In this document: positions 46,611 to 55,331 of the stretch, piece by piece
Layout of the letters: each line of letters opens with the position of its first letter
How positions within the stretch are numbered: position 1 is the first letter of the stretch
Source: JACCYU01 sp050740315
Lineage (GTDB): Bacteria > Pseudomonadota > Gammaproteobacteria > JACCYU01
Length of the DNA: 64,000 nt
Direction: 5' to 3'
Assembly (NCBI GenBank): GCA_050740315.1
Contig: JBOIDC010000010.1
Span: 1 to 64,000, forward strand
The notes under the pieces: model-generated
What the model was told of the DNA's origin: nothing
The model's database searches: none
Seen by the model: only the letters and a program-made list of their open reading frames with translations
Program-made: the position numbers and the translations under genes

Positions 46611-47792
46611 ATGAGCGATCAACATAAATCCGTTACGCTGACACGCGAGGAGCTTTACCGAAAGGTATGGGCCACCCCGAGCCATCGGCTCGCGAAGGAG
46701 TTCGGCATCACGGGCACCGGCCTTGCCAAAATATGCAAGCGGATGCACGTGCCGGTCCCACCGCGCGGCTACTGGAACAAGCTCCAAGCGGGCAAGCCTG
46801 TGGTGAAGTATCGCCTTCCCCCGGCTCAGGACGGCACCCAGCTTGCAGTGACGATCAGCCCGACGCCGCCCAAGCCTGCGCCTCCCGCGCGGCCAGCCAT
46901 CCGTCAGGCCGTCGAGGCGGAAATCGCGGCAGAAACCGCGAAGATAAAGACGGTCCGCGTGTCCCAGACGCTAACGAACGCGCATCCGCTGATCCGCAAA
47001 TGGATTGAAGAAGATCGTCGCCGCGAACGCGAGAATCGCCGATCGAGATGGCCGATGCCTCACAATCCGATCGACGGCACCGAGGTCAGGAAGCGCCGAC
47101 TCAGAGTCCTCAGCGCGCTATTTCGTGAATGGGAGCGGCTTGGCCACCGCATAAAAACTGACGGCTACGGCTACCACCATGCCTATCTTGAGATCGACGG
47201 TCGCAAGATCGAATTCGTGCTTTTCGAGTATGAACGACAACGCCGCCGCCCCCTTACCGAGGAGGAAAAATACGACTCGCTCTACCAGCACAACAAGTGG
47301 AGACAGATCAAGGAGCCCACTGGTCAGCTCGTTTTTCGGATCAAGTCGCACATCGGCGGCGGTGCGCGAAAAGAGTGGCGCGACCAACAGGATCAGCCCC
47401 TCGAAGATCAGGTCGGCGACATTCTGAGCCAACTGGCCGCCACGCCGGCCTTGTTGAAAGAGGAGGAAGCGCGTCGCCGAGAAGCCGAACGGCAACAGTG
47501 GGAAGAGCAGCAGAAGCGGGCGGAGCAGGAGCGGCTTCGAAGGGCCGATGCGGCCCAATGGCGGCATTTTCTTGAACTTGCGGCAACGGCAGAACAAGCG
47601 CGACAGGCGCACGCATTCCTCGACGAGCTTGAACGAAAATCGGGCCTTGAAAGTGCTGCCGACGCTTCCGACGAGTTGCGACAATGGCTGCATTGGGCTC
47701 GCGCGAAAGCGGATCGGATGGACCCGCTGCGCCGCTCTGGGGCCGATTTGCTCCACGAAAATCAAGCTGTCAATGAGTGGACATATCGCTAA
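46611..47792 (+). CDS. Uncharacterised protein with N-terminal HTH-like region
   Basis: A 393-residue protein. Residues 6-60 (LTREELYRKVWATPSHRLAK, EFGITGTGLAKICKRMHVPV, PPRGYWNKLQAGKP) look like a helix-turn-helix and belong to a widespread family of unknown function. Residues about 90-140 are basic. A long Glu/Arg/Gln-rich coiled coil is around 270-330. The ATG at 46611 follows AGGGGA; a GTG eight codons earlier is possible. It is divergent from the AlpA-like gene, inside the island. DNA binding is an inference. Confidence 0.7.
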   Translation: MSDQHKSVTLTREELYRKVWATPSHRLAKEFGITGTGLAKICKRMHVPVPPRGYWNKLQAGKPVVKYRLPPAQDGTQLAVTISPTPPKPAPPARPAIRQAVEAEIAAETAKIKTVRVSQTLTNAHPLIRKWIEEDRRRERENRRSRWPMPHNPIDGTEVRKRRLRVLSALFREWERLGHRIKTDGYGYHHAYLEIDGRKIEFVLFEYERQRRRPLTEEEKYDSLYQHNKWRQIKEPTGQLVFRIKSHIGGGARKEWRDQQDQPLEDQVGDILSQLAATPALLKEEEARRREAERQQWEEQQKRAEQERLRRADAAQWRHFLELAATAEQARQAHAFLDELERKSGLESAADASDELRQWLHWARAKADRMDPLRRSGADLLHENQAVNEWTYR

Positions 47793-47816
47793 ATTGCGCC
47801 GATCCGATCAGTTTGC

Positions 47817-47836
47817 ACGCCGGATTTTGCCGGCGT
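47817..47836 (+). terminator. Weak terminator-like hairpin
   Basis: ACGCCGG/CCGGCGT with a 6-base loop follows the 393-aa gene by about 25 bases and is followed by only TTGG, so termination strength is doubtful. Confidence 0.4.
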
Positions 47837-47985
47837 TTGGATGCCTTCCGACGCCTGATCTGCACTCCGAGGGTACCGAACCGAGCGACATGGCTCGCTG
47901 GGAGCGCCCGCTCGGTTTTGGTGGATAGATCGCAGCAGAGCGCAGTACAACGTAGAAGCAACGGAGACTAGGGCAGCTCTCCGTA

Positions 47986-48020
47986 TTGACTTTTACGTGA
48001 TGTACGGATACAGTCCGTAC
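47986..48020 (+). promoter_or_regulatory. Promoter and operator of the TacA-TacT-like module
   Basis: TTGACT (47986-47991) and TACAGT (48009-48014) are spaced 17 bases as a sigma-70 promoter. A perfect inverted repeat GTACGGA-TACAG-TCCGTAC (48002-48020) covers the -10 element, a likely binding site for the antitoxin. RHH antitoxins with acetyltransferase toxins typically autorepress this way. Confidence 0.65.
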
Positions 48021-48045
48021 GTAATTCTGCAATATGGAGACTGCC

Positions 48046-48366
48046 ATGCCGGCAACCACAGCGGCCCGCGAAGACAGGATCGAGCTGCGGGCGACCAAGG
48101 AGGAAAAGCGGCTCCTGGCGACGGCCGCCGCCTATGAGCGGCTGGACGTGACCAGCTTCATCATGCGTAACGTGCTGCCCACCGCCCGCGAGGTGGTGGA
48201 CCGGGCCGAACGTATCGTGCTCAGCGAGCGCGACACCGTGCGCGTGCTGGAGCTACTGGAGAACCCGCCCAAGCCGACCCCAGCCCTGATGGCCGCTGCG
48301 CGTCGCCGTGCCGCCCGGCCTTCGCCGGCCAAAGGCCGGCTTCGGCCGGCCCGCGGCCGGACCTGA
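48046..48366 (+). CDS. DUF1778/TacA-type RHH antitoxin
   Basis: A 106-residue protein. REDRIELRATKEEKRLLATA, then AAYERLDVTSFIMRNVLPTAREVV, matches DUF1778 antitoxins that pair with GNAT toxins. ILSERDTVRVLELLENPPKP is the C-terminal toxin-binding part. The ATG at 48046 follows GGAGA at a proper distance and is preferred over 48034. The last about 20 residues (SPAKGRLRPARGR) arise from GGCCGGC repeats (48310-48360), an unusual extension. It is followed by the toxin nine bases later. Confidence 0.82.
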   Translation: MPATTAAREDRIELRATKEEKRLLATAAAYERLDVTSFIMRNVLPTAREVVDRAERIVLSERDTVRVLELLENPPKPTPALMAAARRRAARPSPAKGRLRPARGRT

Positions 48367-48374
48367 TCCCGTCC

Positions 48375-48899
48375 GTGGATTGGCGCGAGGAGCCCATCGG
48401 CCGGCACCACGACCGCAAGAGCTTCGACTGCGGCGCGGCCGACCTCAACGAGTGTCTCGCCCGCTACGCCCGGCAGAACCACGAGTCCGGCGGCACCAAG
48501 ACCTTCGTCGCGGTGTCTCCGGCGGAACCGGCGCGTGTCCTGGGTTTCTATTCGATCAGCCCGGGCTCCATCGAGTTCGCCCGCGTGCCGGCGAACCTGA
48601 CCAGGAAGCTTGGTCGCTACGACGTGCCGGTTTTTCGCCTTGGGCGCTTGGCCGTCGGTCGGTCCGTGCAGGGCCAGGGCCTGGGCGGCGACCTGTTGCT
48701 GGCCGCCGGCGAGCGGGCGCTGGCCGTGGCAGCGGAAGTCGGCGGCGTCGCGCTTGCCATCGACGCAAAGGACGAGACCGCGGCGCGTTGGTACGAGCGG
48801 TTCGGCGCCCAGCCTCTGCTGGACGATCCGCTCAAGCTCATCCTTCCGCTCAGCGTCATTGCCGATGCGATCAAGACGGCCGGAAAGCGGCGAAAGTGA
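48375..48899 (+). CDS. GNAT acetyltransferase toxin, TacT/AtaT-like
   Basis: A 174-residue GNAT protein. HDRKSFDCGAADLNECLARYARQ is the TacT-type N-terminal signature, VFRLGRLAVGRSVQGQGLGG holds the acetyl-CoA pyrophosphate loop (R-x-x-G-x-G/A type, QGQGLG), and AKDETAARWYERFGA is the C-terminal motif. Family toxins acetylate charged tRNA to stop translation. The start is a GTG. It is paired with the upstream DUF1778 antitoxin and looks intact. Confidence 0.84.
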   Translation: MDWREEPIGRHHDRKSFDCGAADLNECLARYARQNHESGGTKTFVAVSPAEPARVLGFYSISPGSIEFARVPANLTRKLGRYDVPVFRLGRLAVGRSVQGQGLGGDLLLAAGERALAVAAEVGGVALAIDAKDETAARWYERFGAQPLLDDPLKLILPLSVIADAIKTAGKRRK

Positions 48900-49231
48900 A
48901 CAGAAAGATTTCACTACGACACAGTATCCTGGAGTGCGCTGGACTTTCCCTGACCAGTCTCTAGTTTGCCGTAGTTCGATCCAAGTGCATGACATTGTTT
49001 AGCTATTTTAGTTGACGCGACCGTCTTTCGAGAGCAAATCTGACCCTTGGCCGAGATTTCCTCGGACGAGAGTCGGCGATCATGGAAGACAAGAATCGAC
49101 CGATCGGACCCAGGCGCAGCGCCGCGGCGACCGACAACGGTACGGCGGCGGCGAAGATCGACGCGGCGGTCCTTCGGATCGTTCGCCGGGAGGTTCGGTC
49201 TCAGTGGTGGCGCGGGCGCGCAGGCGGCGGT
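48900..49231. other. Right edge of the accessory island; possible gene fragment
   Basis: About 330 bases between the toxin gene and the nitrate operon. An ATG at 49083 opens a + frame with KIDAAVLRIVRREVRSQW, reminiscent of small proteins seen near recombinases in alphaproteobacterial elements, but it soon runs antisense into the flavoprotein gene. I treat it as a possible remnant, not a gene. Confidence 0.35.
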
Positions 49232-50797
49232 TCAGTACACGTCGCGGAAGTAGCGGCCTTGTTCGGAGAGCCGCTTGACGTAAGCGGCCGCCCTTTCCTC
49301 GCTCAAGCTTCCCTGTTGCGCGACGATGCGGTGCAGGGCTCCATCCACGTCCTTGGCCATGCGCTCGGCGTCGCCGCAGACGTAGACCACCGCGCCGGCT
49401 TCCAGCCACAGCCAGAACTCGTCCGCCATTTCGAGCATGCGGTGCTGGACGTAGACCTTGTCTTCCTGGTCGCGGGAGAAGGCCAGGGTCAGGCGCGCGA
49501 GCAGGCCGCTTTTGCGCCAGCCCTCCAGTTGCTCCTGATAGATGTAATCAGTCGTGCTGTTGGGATTGCCGAAGAATAGCCAGTTGCGACCGGCGTCGCC
49601 ACGCGCCTCGCGCTCCTGCAGGAAAGACAGAAACGGCGCGATACCGGTGCCGGGGCCTATCATGACCGCCGGCGCGTCCGCGTCTTCGGTAAGCCGAAAG
49701 CCTTCGGAGGGTTGCAGATAAATGGGCACTTCGCCGCCGCGATTCAGACGCTTGGCGAGAAAGGTCGAGGCCACGCCCTTGTAACCGCGGCCATAAATCG
49801 CGGTCTTGAGCACGGCGACGGTAGTGTGGATCTCGTTGGGATATTTCCTTGGGGAGGACGAGATGGAATAGAGGCGCGGTTGCAGCTTGGCAAGCGCGCT
49901 CACCAGCGGTTGCAGATTCGGCCGCGCGCTGGGATAGACGCGCAACAGCTCCAGCAGGCTTTGACCCTCCTCGGCGCCGCTTCGGGAAAGCATTGTCAGG
50001 TCGTCGGCCTCGTCGGCGTCGGTGGCGGCGTCGGCCAGACAGGCGAGACACTCGTCGCTGGGCTTGGTGATGTCCAGATCCTTGAGTAGCACCTGGCGCA
50101 GCAGTTTGTTCTCGCCGTCGGGCGCCTTGACCGTCTCGCCGCCGGAGACATTCAGCGCTTCCAGGATCGCGTCCACGACCTTGGGATCGTTCTCCGGATA
50201 GATGCCCATGGAATCGCCGGGGCGATAGGTGATCCCGCTGTCGCCTAAGTCGATGACGACGTGCCGCGTATCGCGGATTGAGCCTTCCTTGTTCAGCGGT
50301 GTGCTGGAGTCCAGGCGCGCGCGATAAGGATTGTCACGGCTGCCGAGCGGGCCTTTGGGCCTGGGTTGCGGCGCTGGCGCAGGCGCGGCATCGGCACTGT
50401 CGGCGGATGACTTCGCTGCTTTCTCCGCGGCCACCAGTTCTTTTAACTTGCGCTCGGTCTCCTTCGCGCCGGGCACGCAACGGTTCAAATCTTCGCCCTT
50501 GAGCGCGATGGCCTCCGCGTAGGTCTTGCAGAGATAACCGCACTGACCACAGTCCAGCTGCGCCATGGCCGCCATCAGCCGGCGCTCGTGCGGCTTGCCC
50601 TCGGCAAGCGTCATGCGCTCGTCCATTTTCATGTTCGGGTCGTGCCAGGGAAAGCTCTCCTTGGCCTGTTCCTGCTGCGGTGCGCCGCCCAGCGAACCCT
50701 CCCAGCCCGCCAGCGCCGAGATCAGTCCGTTGAGCCAGGCGCGCTGCTCAGCTTCAAACGGCGCGCCTTCCGGTATCAGATCGATTTGCGCATTCAT
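49232..50797 (-). CDS. CysJ-like NAD(P)H flavoprotein with RnfB-type Fe-S domain
   Basis: A 521-residue protein. Residues about 70-110 hold DCGQCGYLCKTYAEA and NRCVPG, the C-x2-C-x4-C...C pattern of the RnfB-type (FES) [4Fe-4S] domain. A linker rich in Ala/Pro follows. From about 170 it matches the FAD/NADPH half of sulfite reductase flavoproteins: YRPGDSMGIYP, RLYSISSSPRKYPNE (FAD), GPGTGIAPFLSFLQER (nucleotide), VYVCGDAERMAKDV and the C-terminal aromatic. The FMN flavodoxin domain of CysJ is absent. Twelve bases after nirA, it probably supplies electrons from NAD(P)H to the nitrite or nitrate reductase. Confidence 0.85.
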   Translation of the reverse strand: MNAQIDLIPEGAPFEAEQRAWLNGLISALAGWEGSLGGAPQQEQAKESFPWHDPNMKMDERMTLAEGKPHERRLMAAMAQLDCGQCGYLCKTYAEAIALKGEDLNRCVPGAKETERKLKELVAAEKAAKSSADSADAAPAPAPQPRPKGPLGSRDNPYRARLDSSTPLNKEGSIRDTRHVVIDLGDSGITYRPGDSMGIYPENDPKVVDAILEALNVSGGETVKAPDGENKLLRQVLLKDLDITKPSDECLACLADAATDADEADDLTMLSRSGAEEGQSLLELLRVYPSARPNLQPLVSALAKLQPRLYSISSSPRKYPNEIHTTVAVLKTAIYGRGYKGVASTFLAKRLNRGGEVPIYLQPSEGFRLTEDADAPAVMIGPGTGIAPFLSFLQEREARGDAGRNWLFFGNPNSTTDYIYQEQLEGWRKSGLLARLTLAFSRDQEDKVYVQHRMLEMADEFWLWLEAGAVVYVCGDAERMAKDVDGALHRIVAQQGSLSEERAAAYVKRLSEQGRYFRDVY

Positions 50798-50808
50798 AAG
50801 ACGAATCC

Positions 50809-52575
50809 TCAGGCCGCTTCGGCCTGGTTGTGAGCCAGCATCTCCTTAAGCTCGGCAATCTCGTGGCGGCGCACGAAGGCAACAAAGCTCTCGTCCGCGT
50901 TCCTGCGGCGTTCCAGATACGCCCGCAGCACGGCTTCCAAATAAACCGGCACCTCGTCGGCCGGCACGCTTTGCCGCAGCTCGCGGCCGATGCCTTCCTC
51001 GTGTTCGTAGCCGCCGCCGAGATACACGTGGTAGCCGTCCACCGCCTCGTCGCCGCCGATATCCACCTTGCAGCCCAGCAGCCCGATGTCGCCGACGTAA
51101 TGCTGGGCGCAGGAGTTTTTGCAACCCGTCACATGGATGTTGAGCGGCTGCTCCAGCTTGAGCTTGCCCTCCAGCTTGTCCTCTAAATGGGCGGCGATGG
51201 CCATCGCGTGGGTCTTGGTGTCCGCGTTGGCGAACCGGCAGCCGAAACTGCCGGTGCAGGCCACCAGTCCCGCGCGCAAGCTGCTGGCCGAATGATCCAG
51301 CCCGAGCTGCTCGATTTCTTTCCGCGCCGACTCGACATCGCCCGAGTCGATGCCCGCCAGGATCACGTTCTGCCAGACCGTGCAGCGGATCAGCCCATCG
51401 CCATACTGATCGCTCAAACGCGCGATGCCGCGCATCTGCTCGCAGCTGAGCTTGCCGACGGGAAGGACGACGCCGATGTAGTGTTTGTCCTTCTGGCGCT
51501 GCGGATGCACGCCGATGTGGCCGTGTTTGTGCACGGGCGCGCGCGGCTCGCATCGATGTCGCGGAAAGCGGCGCAAGGTAAACGGCAGGTGCTTTTGCAC
51601 CTCGGCCATGAATTTGTCGAAGCCCCAGCGATCGAGCAGGTATTTCAACCGCGCCTTGTCGCGATCGGTGCGGTCGCCGTTGGCGATGAACACGCGCAGC
51701 GCAGCGCCGGCCACCGCCACGCATTCCTCCGGTTTGAGCATCACGCCGGTGTCGCGCGCGAAGTCCTCATGGCCGGTGATGCCGCCCAGAGCCAAGCGAA
51801 AGTAAGGCTTCTGCGGCAGCGGCGAATCCGGCCTGGGGAGCACCGCCGCGAAGCCGATGTCGTTGGTGCCCTCCAGCGCGCTGATCCGACCGCCGCCGTC
51901 GAACGCGATGTTGAATTTGCGCGGCAGCCCGTACAGTTCGCGGTGATTGAGAATGTAATGATGCATCTCCCGCGCGAGCGGCCGCGTGTCGATCAACTCC
52001 TGCGGATCGATGCCCGCCAGCGGGCCGCCGGTGATGTTGCGGACGTTGTCCGCGCCGGCGCCGCGATTGATGATTCCCAGTTCATGCAAACCCATCAGCA
52101 CGTGGATCGGATCGCGCGCGCCGATCTCGCGGATCTGCAGGTTGGCGCGGGTGGTAACGTGCGTATAGCCACCGCCGTAAGTCTCCGCCAGATCCGCCAC
52201 CCCGCGAACATGGTGACTCGAAAAAATTCCGTTCGGCATGCGCAGCCGGCACATGTAGGAATCCTGATTGGGTGCCACGTAGAACAGGCCGCTGGACTTG
52301 TACAGAAACACGTCGTCGCCTTTCGGGTAGACGCCTTTGGCGGCATTCGCCAGCATCTCGTCCCAGAGATCGTTGGGGTTTTTTTCCGCCTTGGCCAGCT
52401 CCTGAGCGCACAGCTCGCCACCCTCGGCCTGGGTGCGGATGCGGGCCTGCGCGTGGATCTCATCCGGAGAAAGCTTGCCGCCCGACAAACCGGGAATGCC
52501 GCGCGCGATGTGCAGACCGGCGGTCACGCCCTGCAGATACTTCTTCTGTGCCTCGTTGAAACCCTCTTCGCTCAT
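50809..52575 (-). CDS. nirA: NirA-type assimilatory nitrite reductase (siroheme, 4Fe-4S)
   Basis: A 588-residue siroheme protein. Cluster/siroheme ligands are in CTGSFGCRF (C-x5-C) and VTGCKNSCAQHYVGDIG (C-x3-C). Substrate-side residues are in GVYPKGDDVFL, MCRLRMPNG and VTTRANLQIREI. These fit ferredoxin-type nitrite reductases, which reduce nitrite to ammonia with six electrons; sulfite reductase is the alternative, but the neighbours are nitrate genes. It lies between nasA and the CysJ-like flavoprotein. The GGAGG-like site GGAGGTAACC precedes the ATG. Confidence 0.88.
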   Translation of the reverse strand: MSEEGFNEAQKKYLQGVTAGLHIARGIPGLSGGKLSPDEIHAQARIRTQAEGGELCAQELAKAEKNPNDLWDEMLANAAKGVYPKGDDVFLYKSSGLFYVAPNQDSYMCRLRMPNGIFSSHHVRGVADLAETYGGGYTHVTTRANLQIREIGARDPIHVLMGLHELGIINRGAGADNVRNITGGPLAGIDPQELIDTRPLAREMHHYILNHRELYGLPRKFNIAFDGGGRISALEGTNDIGFAAVLPRPDSPLPQKPYFRLALGGITGHEDFARDTGVMLKPEECVAVAGAALRVFIANGDRTDRDKARLKYLLDRWGFDKFMAEVQKHLPFTLRRFPRHRCEPRAPVHKHGHIGVHPQRQKDKHYIGVVLPVGKLSCEQMRGIARLSDQYGDGLIRCTVWQNVILAGIDSGDVESARKEIEQLGLDHSASSLRAGLVACTGSFGCRFANADTKTHAMAIAAHLEDKLEGKLKLEQPLNIHVTGCKNSCAQHYVGDIGLLGCKVDIGGDEAVDGYHVYLGGGYEHEEGIGRELRQSVPADEVPVYLEAVLRAYLERRRNADESFVAFVRRHEIAELKEMLAHNQAEAA

Positions 52576-52618
52576 GGGTTACCTCCTAAATGGTCCGCCA
52601 TCAATGCGTCACGCGCGT

Positions 52619-55327
52619 TCATTGCGCCTGCGCCAGCAGCGCCTTGATCTCGGGCACGCAGGAACCGCAATTGGTGCCGGCGCTCAACGCCTCTCCGACT
52701 GCGGCAGGGGTTTGCAAACTGCGCGCGCGGATGGCCTCGATGATCGTGTTGCGGCCCACGCCGAAACATGAGCAGACCTGCGGCCCGGTGTCCGCGGCCG
52801 GATCGGCCGGACGGCCCGCGAGCAGGCTGGCGCGCTCGGCTGCCTCCAGCCGGTCCTGCACGAACAGGCTGGCCAGCCAGGCGCGCGCCGGCAGGCTGGG
52901 CGTGGGCGCTACAAACAAACAGGCTTCCAGCCCGCCGGTATCGACGTGAGCCGCGCGATAGACGCCAGCGGCGTCATCGCGATATTCGATCCAGTCCAGT
53001 TCGCATGCGCCGATGTTCAACAGCTCGCGCGCCACGACGGCCCAGTCGTCAGCCGGCTGTCGGCCGGCCAATTCATAGCGCCAGAAACGCTGGCCCGGCA
53101 CGGCAACCCAGTAATCGACACCTGCGACATGCGCCATGGGCAATCGCCGGGCGGCGAGCGCGAAGCCGTACCAGGCCGCATGAAAGGACTCGATCTTGAC
53201 CGGGGTGTGTTTGAACTCCGGCTCGCCGGAGATCGGGCAGACGGCGGGATTGACCAGCGCGCCCACTCTCGCATGGCTTGCGTATTGATCGTTCCAGTGG
53301 ATGGGTACGAACAGGGTGCCCGGACGTTGGCCGGGAGCATGGATTACCCGCGCGGCCATCGAGCCCCAGCGCGTAGTCACTGAGGCGAGCGTTGCGTCCT
53401 CGATGCCGTAACGCGCGGCGTCCGCGGGATGGATCTCAACGAAAGGTTCCGCAATGTGAGCAGCCAGGCGCGGCGATTTGGCCGTGCGCGTCATGGTGTG
53501 CCAGTGATCGCGCACGCGCCCGGTGTTAAGGATCAAGGGATATTCAGTGTCCGGCGCATTGGCCGGCGACTTGGTGGCCACTGCGATCAGTCGCGCGCGC
53601 CTGTCCGGGAATGTGAAGCCGCCGTTCGCGAACAGACGCGCCGCGTCGTTGGAACTGGGGTTTGAATGGATGGATGTGGCCCCGATGCCGGCACCGTTTC
53701 CTGCCTTACGCCTCGCGCTCGATACCGGCCATCGGGTCGGTTTTAAGGCATCGTAGCCGCCGGCATCGAGTTGCGCCAAACCGCCGATATCAAACGCGCG
53801 CGTGCCATCGTTCTCATAGGCCGACAGGCGTGCGTGCTCGGCGAAGATCTCGGCGGCGTTTTCGAATGCGAATGCCTCGCCGAAGCCCAGGCGGCGCGCG
53901 ACCTGACAGATGATCCACCAGTCCGGCCGCGCCTCGCCCGGCCAGGCAAGAAACGCGCGCTGGCGCGAGATCACTCGCTCGGAATTCGTCACCGTGCCGC
54001 TCTTCTCACCCCAGGCGGCGGCCGGCAACAGCACGTCGGCCAACGCCGTGGTGTCGGTGCGGCGCATGCAGTCCGAGACCACCACCAGCTCGCAATCGGC
54101 CAGCGCCTGTTTCGCGGCGTCAGCGTCGGGCAGGCTGACGAGGGGGTTTGTTGCCATGATCCACACGGCCTTGACTTTGCCCTGTCCGATTGCCTCGAAC
54201 AGCTCGACCGCTTTAAGGCCCGGCTTTCTCGCGATCACCGGTGAATTCCAGAAGCGTTGCACGATATCGCCGGCCTCGAAGCCCATGTGCGCGGCCAGGG
54301 TGGACGCCAGGCCGCCGACCTCGCGCCCGCCCATGGCGTTGGGCTGACCGGTAATCGAAAACGGTCCCATGCCGGGTTTGCCGATGCGCCCGGTCAGCAG
54401 GTGACAGTTGATGATCGCGTTGACCTTGTCCGTTCCGCTGCTGGACTGGTTCACGCCCTGCGAGAACAAGGTGACCGTTTGAGCTGTGCGCGCAAACCAA
54501 TCATAGAAGCGCTCGACATCGGCCAAATCAAGCTCGCAGATCTTCGCCACGGCGCGCAGATCGCCGCCGTCGCGCGCCATCTCCAGCGCGGCTTGGCCGC
54601 CGTCGGTGTGGTTTCGCAGAAAGTCCTTGTTTGCGGCGCCGCTGGCCGCGAGATAGGCGAGCAGGCCGTTGAACAAGGCCACGTCAGTTCCTGGCTTGAT
54701 CGCCAGATGCAGATCGGCGCCCTCGACTGTGGGCGTGTGGCGCGGGTCGATGACCACGAGTCGCTTGCGCGGGTCCAACTCGCGCGCCTTGACAATGCGC
54801 TGATAGATCACCGGATGGCACCAGGCTGTGTTGGAGCCGACCAGCACCACCAGTTCGGCCAGCTCCAGGTCCTTGTAACAGCCGGGCACGACGTCCTCGC
54901 CGAACGCGCGCTGGTGGCCGGCGACCGCCGAGGACATGCACAGCCGCGAGTTCGTGTCGATGTTGGCCGCGCCGATATAGCCCTTCATCAGCTTGTTGGC
55001 GACGTAATAGTCTTCGGTCAGCAACTGCCCGGAGACGTAGAACGCCACCGCGTCCGGGCCGTGTTCGGCGATCACGTCGGCAAAGCCGCTGGCGACCGCG
55101 TTCAACGCGGTGTCCCATGAGACTCTTTGCTTATTCACGGTGGGATACAGCAAGCGGTCCTGGAGGCCGACGGTATCCGCAAGCGCGGTGCCCTTGGAGC
55201 ACAGACTGCCGCGGTTCGAAGGGTGCTCGCTATCGCCCGCGACCACGACTTCATCACCATCGACACTCACGCGCAGGCCGCAGCCGACACCGCAGTAGGG
55301 GCAGGTAGTCCGAGTCGTCGCAACCAT
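52619..55327 (-). CDS. nasA: Assimilatory nitrate reductase catalytic subunit with C-terminal [2Fe-2S] domain
   Basis: A 902-residue molybdopterin enzyme. N-terminal [4Fe-4S] motif TCPYCGVGCGLRV with CSKGTALADT; Mo-bis-MGD segments LGSNTAW-like VLVGSNTAWCHPV, GVNQSSSGTDKVNAI, GRIGKPGMGPFSITGQPNAM and MATNPLVSLPDAD. The C-terminal about 60 residues hold CSCFGVGRNTIIEAI and NCGSCVPEI, a BFD-like [2Fe-2S] domain present in NasA. It reduces nitrate to nitrite in the cytoplasm. The ATG at 55327 is preferred; upstream frame has no homology. It starts four bases after the NADH flavoprotein. Confidence 0.93.
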   Translation of the reverse strand: MVATTRTTCPYCGVGCGLRVSVDGDEVVVAGDSEHPSNRGSLCSKGTALADTVGLQDRLLYPTVNKQRVSWDTALNAVASGFADVIAEHGPDAVAFYVSGQLLTEDYYVANKLMKGYIGAANIDTNSRLCMSSAVAGHQRAFGEDVVPGCYKDLELAELVVLVGSNTAWCHPVIYQRIVKARELDPRKRLVVIDPRHTPTVEGADLHLAIKPGTDVALFNGLLAYLAASGAANKDFLRNHTDGGQAALEMARDGGDLRAVAKICELDLADVERFYDWFARTAQTVTLFSQGVNQSSSGTDKVNAIINCHLLTGRIGKPGMGPFSITGQPNAMGGREVGGLASTLAAHMGFEAGDIVQRFWNSPVIARKPGLKAVELFEAIGQGKVKAVWIMATNPLVSLPDADAAKQALADCELVVVSDCMRRTDTTALADVLLPAAAWGEKSGTVTNSERVISRQRAFLAWPGEARPDWWIICQVARRLGFGEAFAFENAAEIFAEHARLSAYENDGTRAFDIGGLAQLDAGGYDALKPTRWPVSSARRKAGNGAGIGATSIHSNPSSNDAARLFANGGFTFPDRRARLIAVATKSPANAPDTEYPLILNTGRVRDHWHTMTRTAKSPRLAAHIAEPFVEIHPADAARYGIEDATLASVTTRWGSMAARVIHAPGQRPGTLFVPIHWNDQYASHARVGALVNPAVCPISGEPEFKHTPVKIESFHAAWYGFALAARRLPMAHVAGVDYWVAVPGQRFWRYELAGRQPADDWAVVARELLNIGACELDWIEYRDDAAGVYRAAHVDTGGLEACLFVAPTPSLPARAWLASLFVQDRLEAAERASLLAGRPADPAADTGPQVCSCFGVGRNTIIEAIRARSLQTPAAVGEALSAGTNCGSCVPEIKALLAQAQ

Positions 55328-55331
55328 ACTT

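Noticed and set aside
51187..52647. 486-codon frame opposite nirA
   Set aside because: Antisense of the siroheme protein; composition is that of a complement strand.
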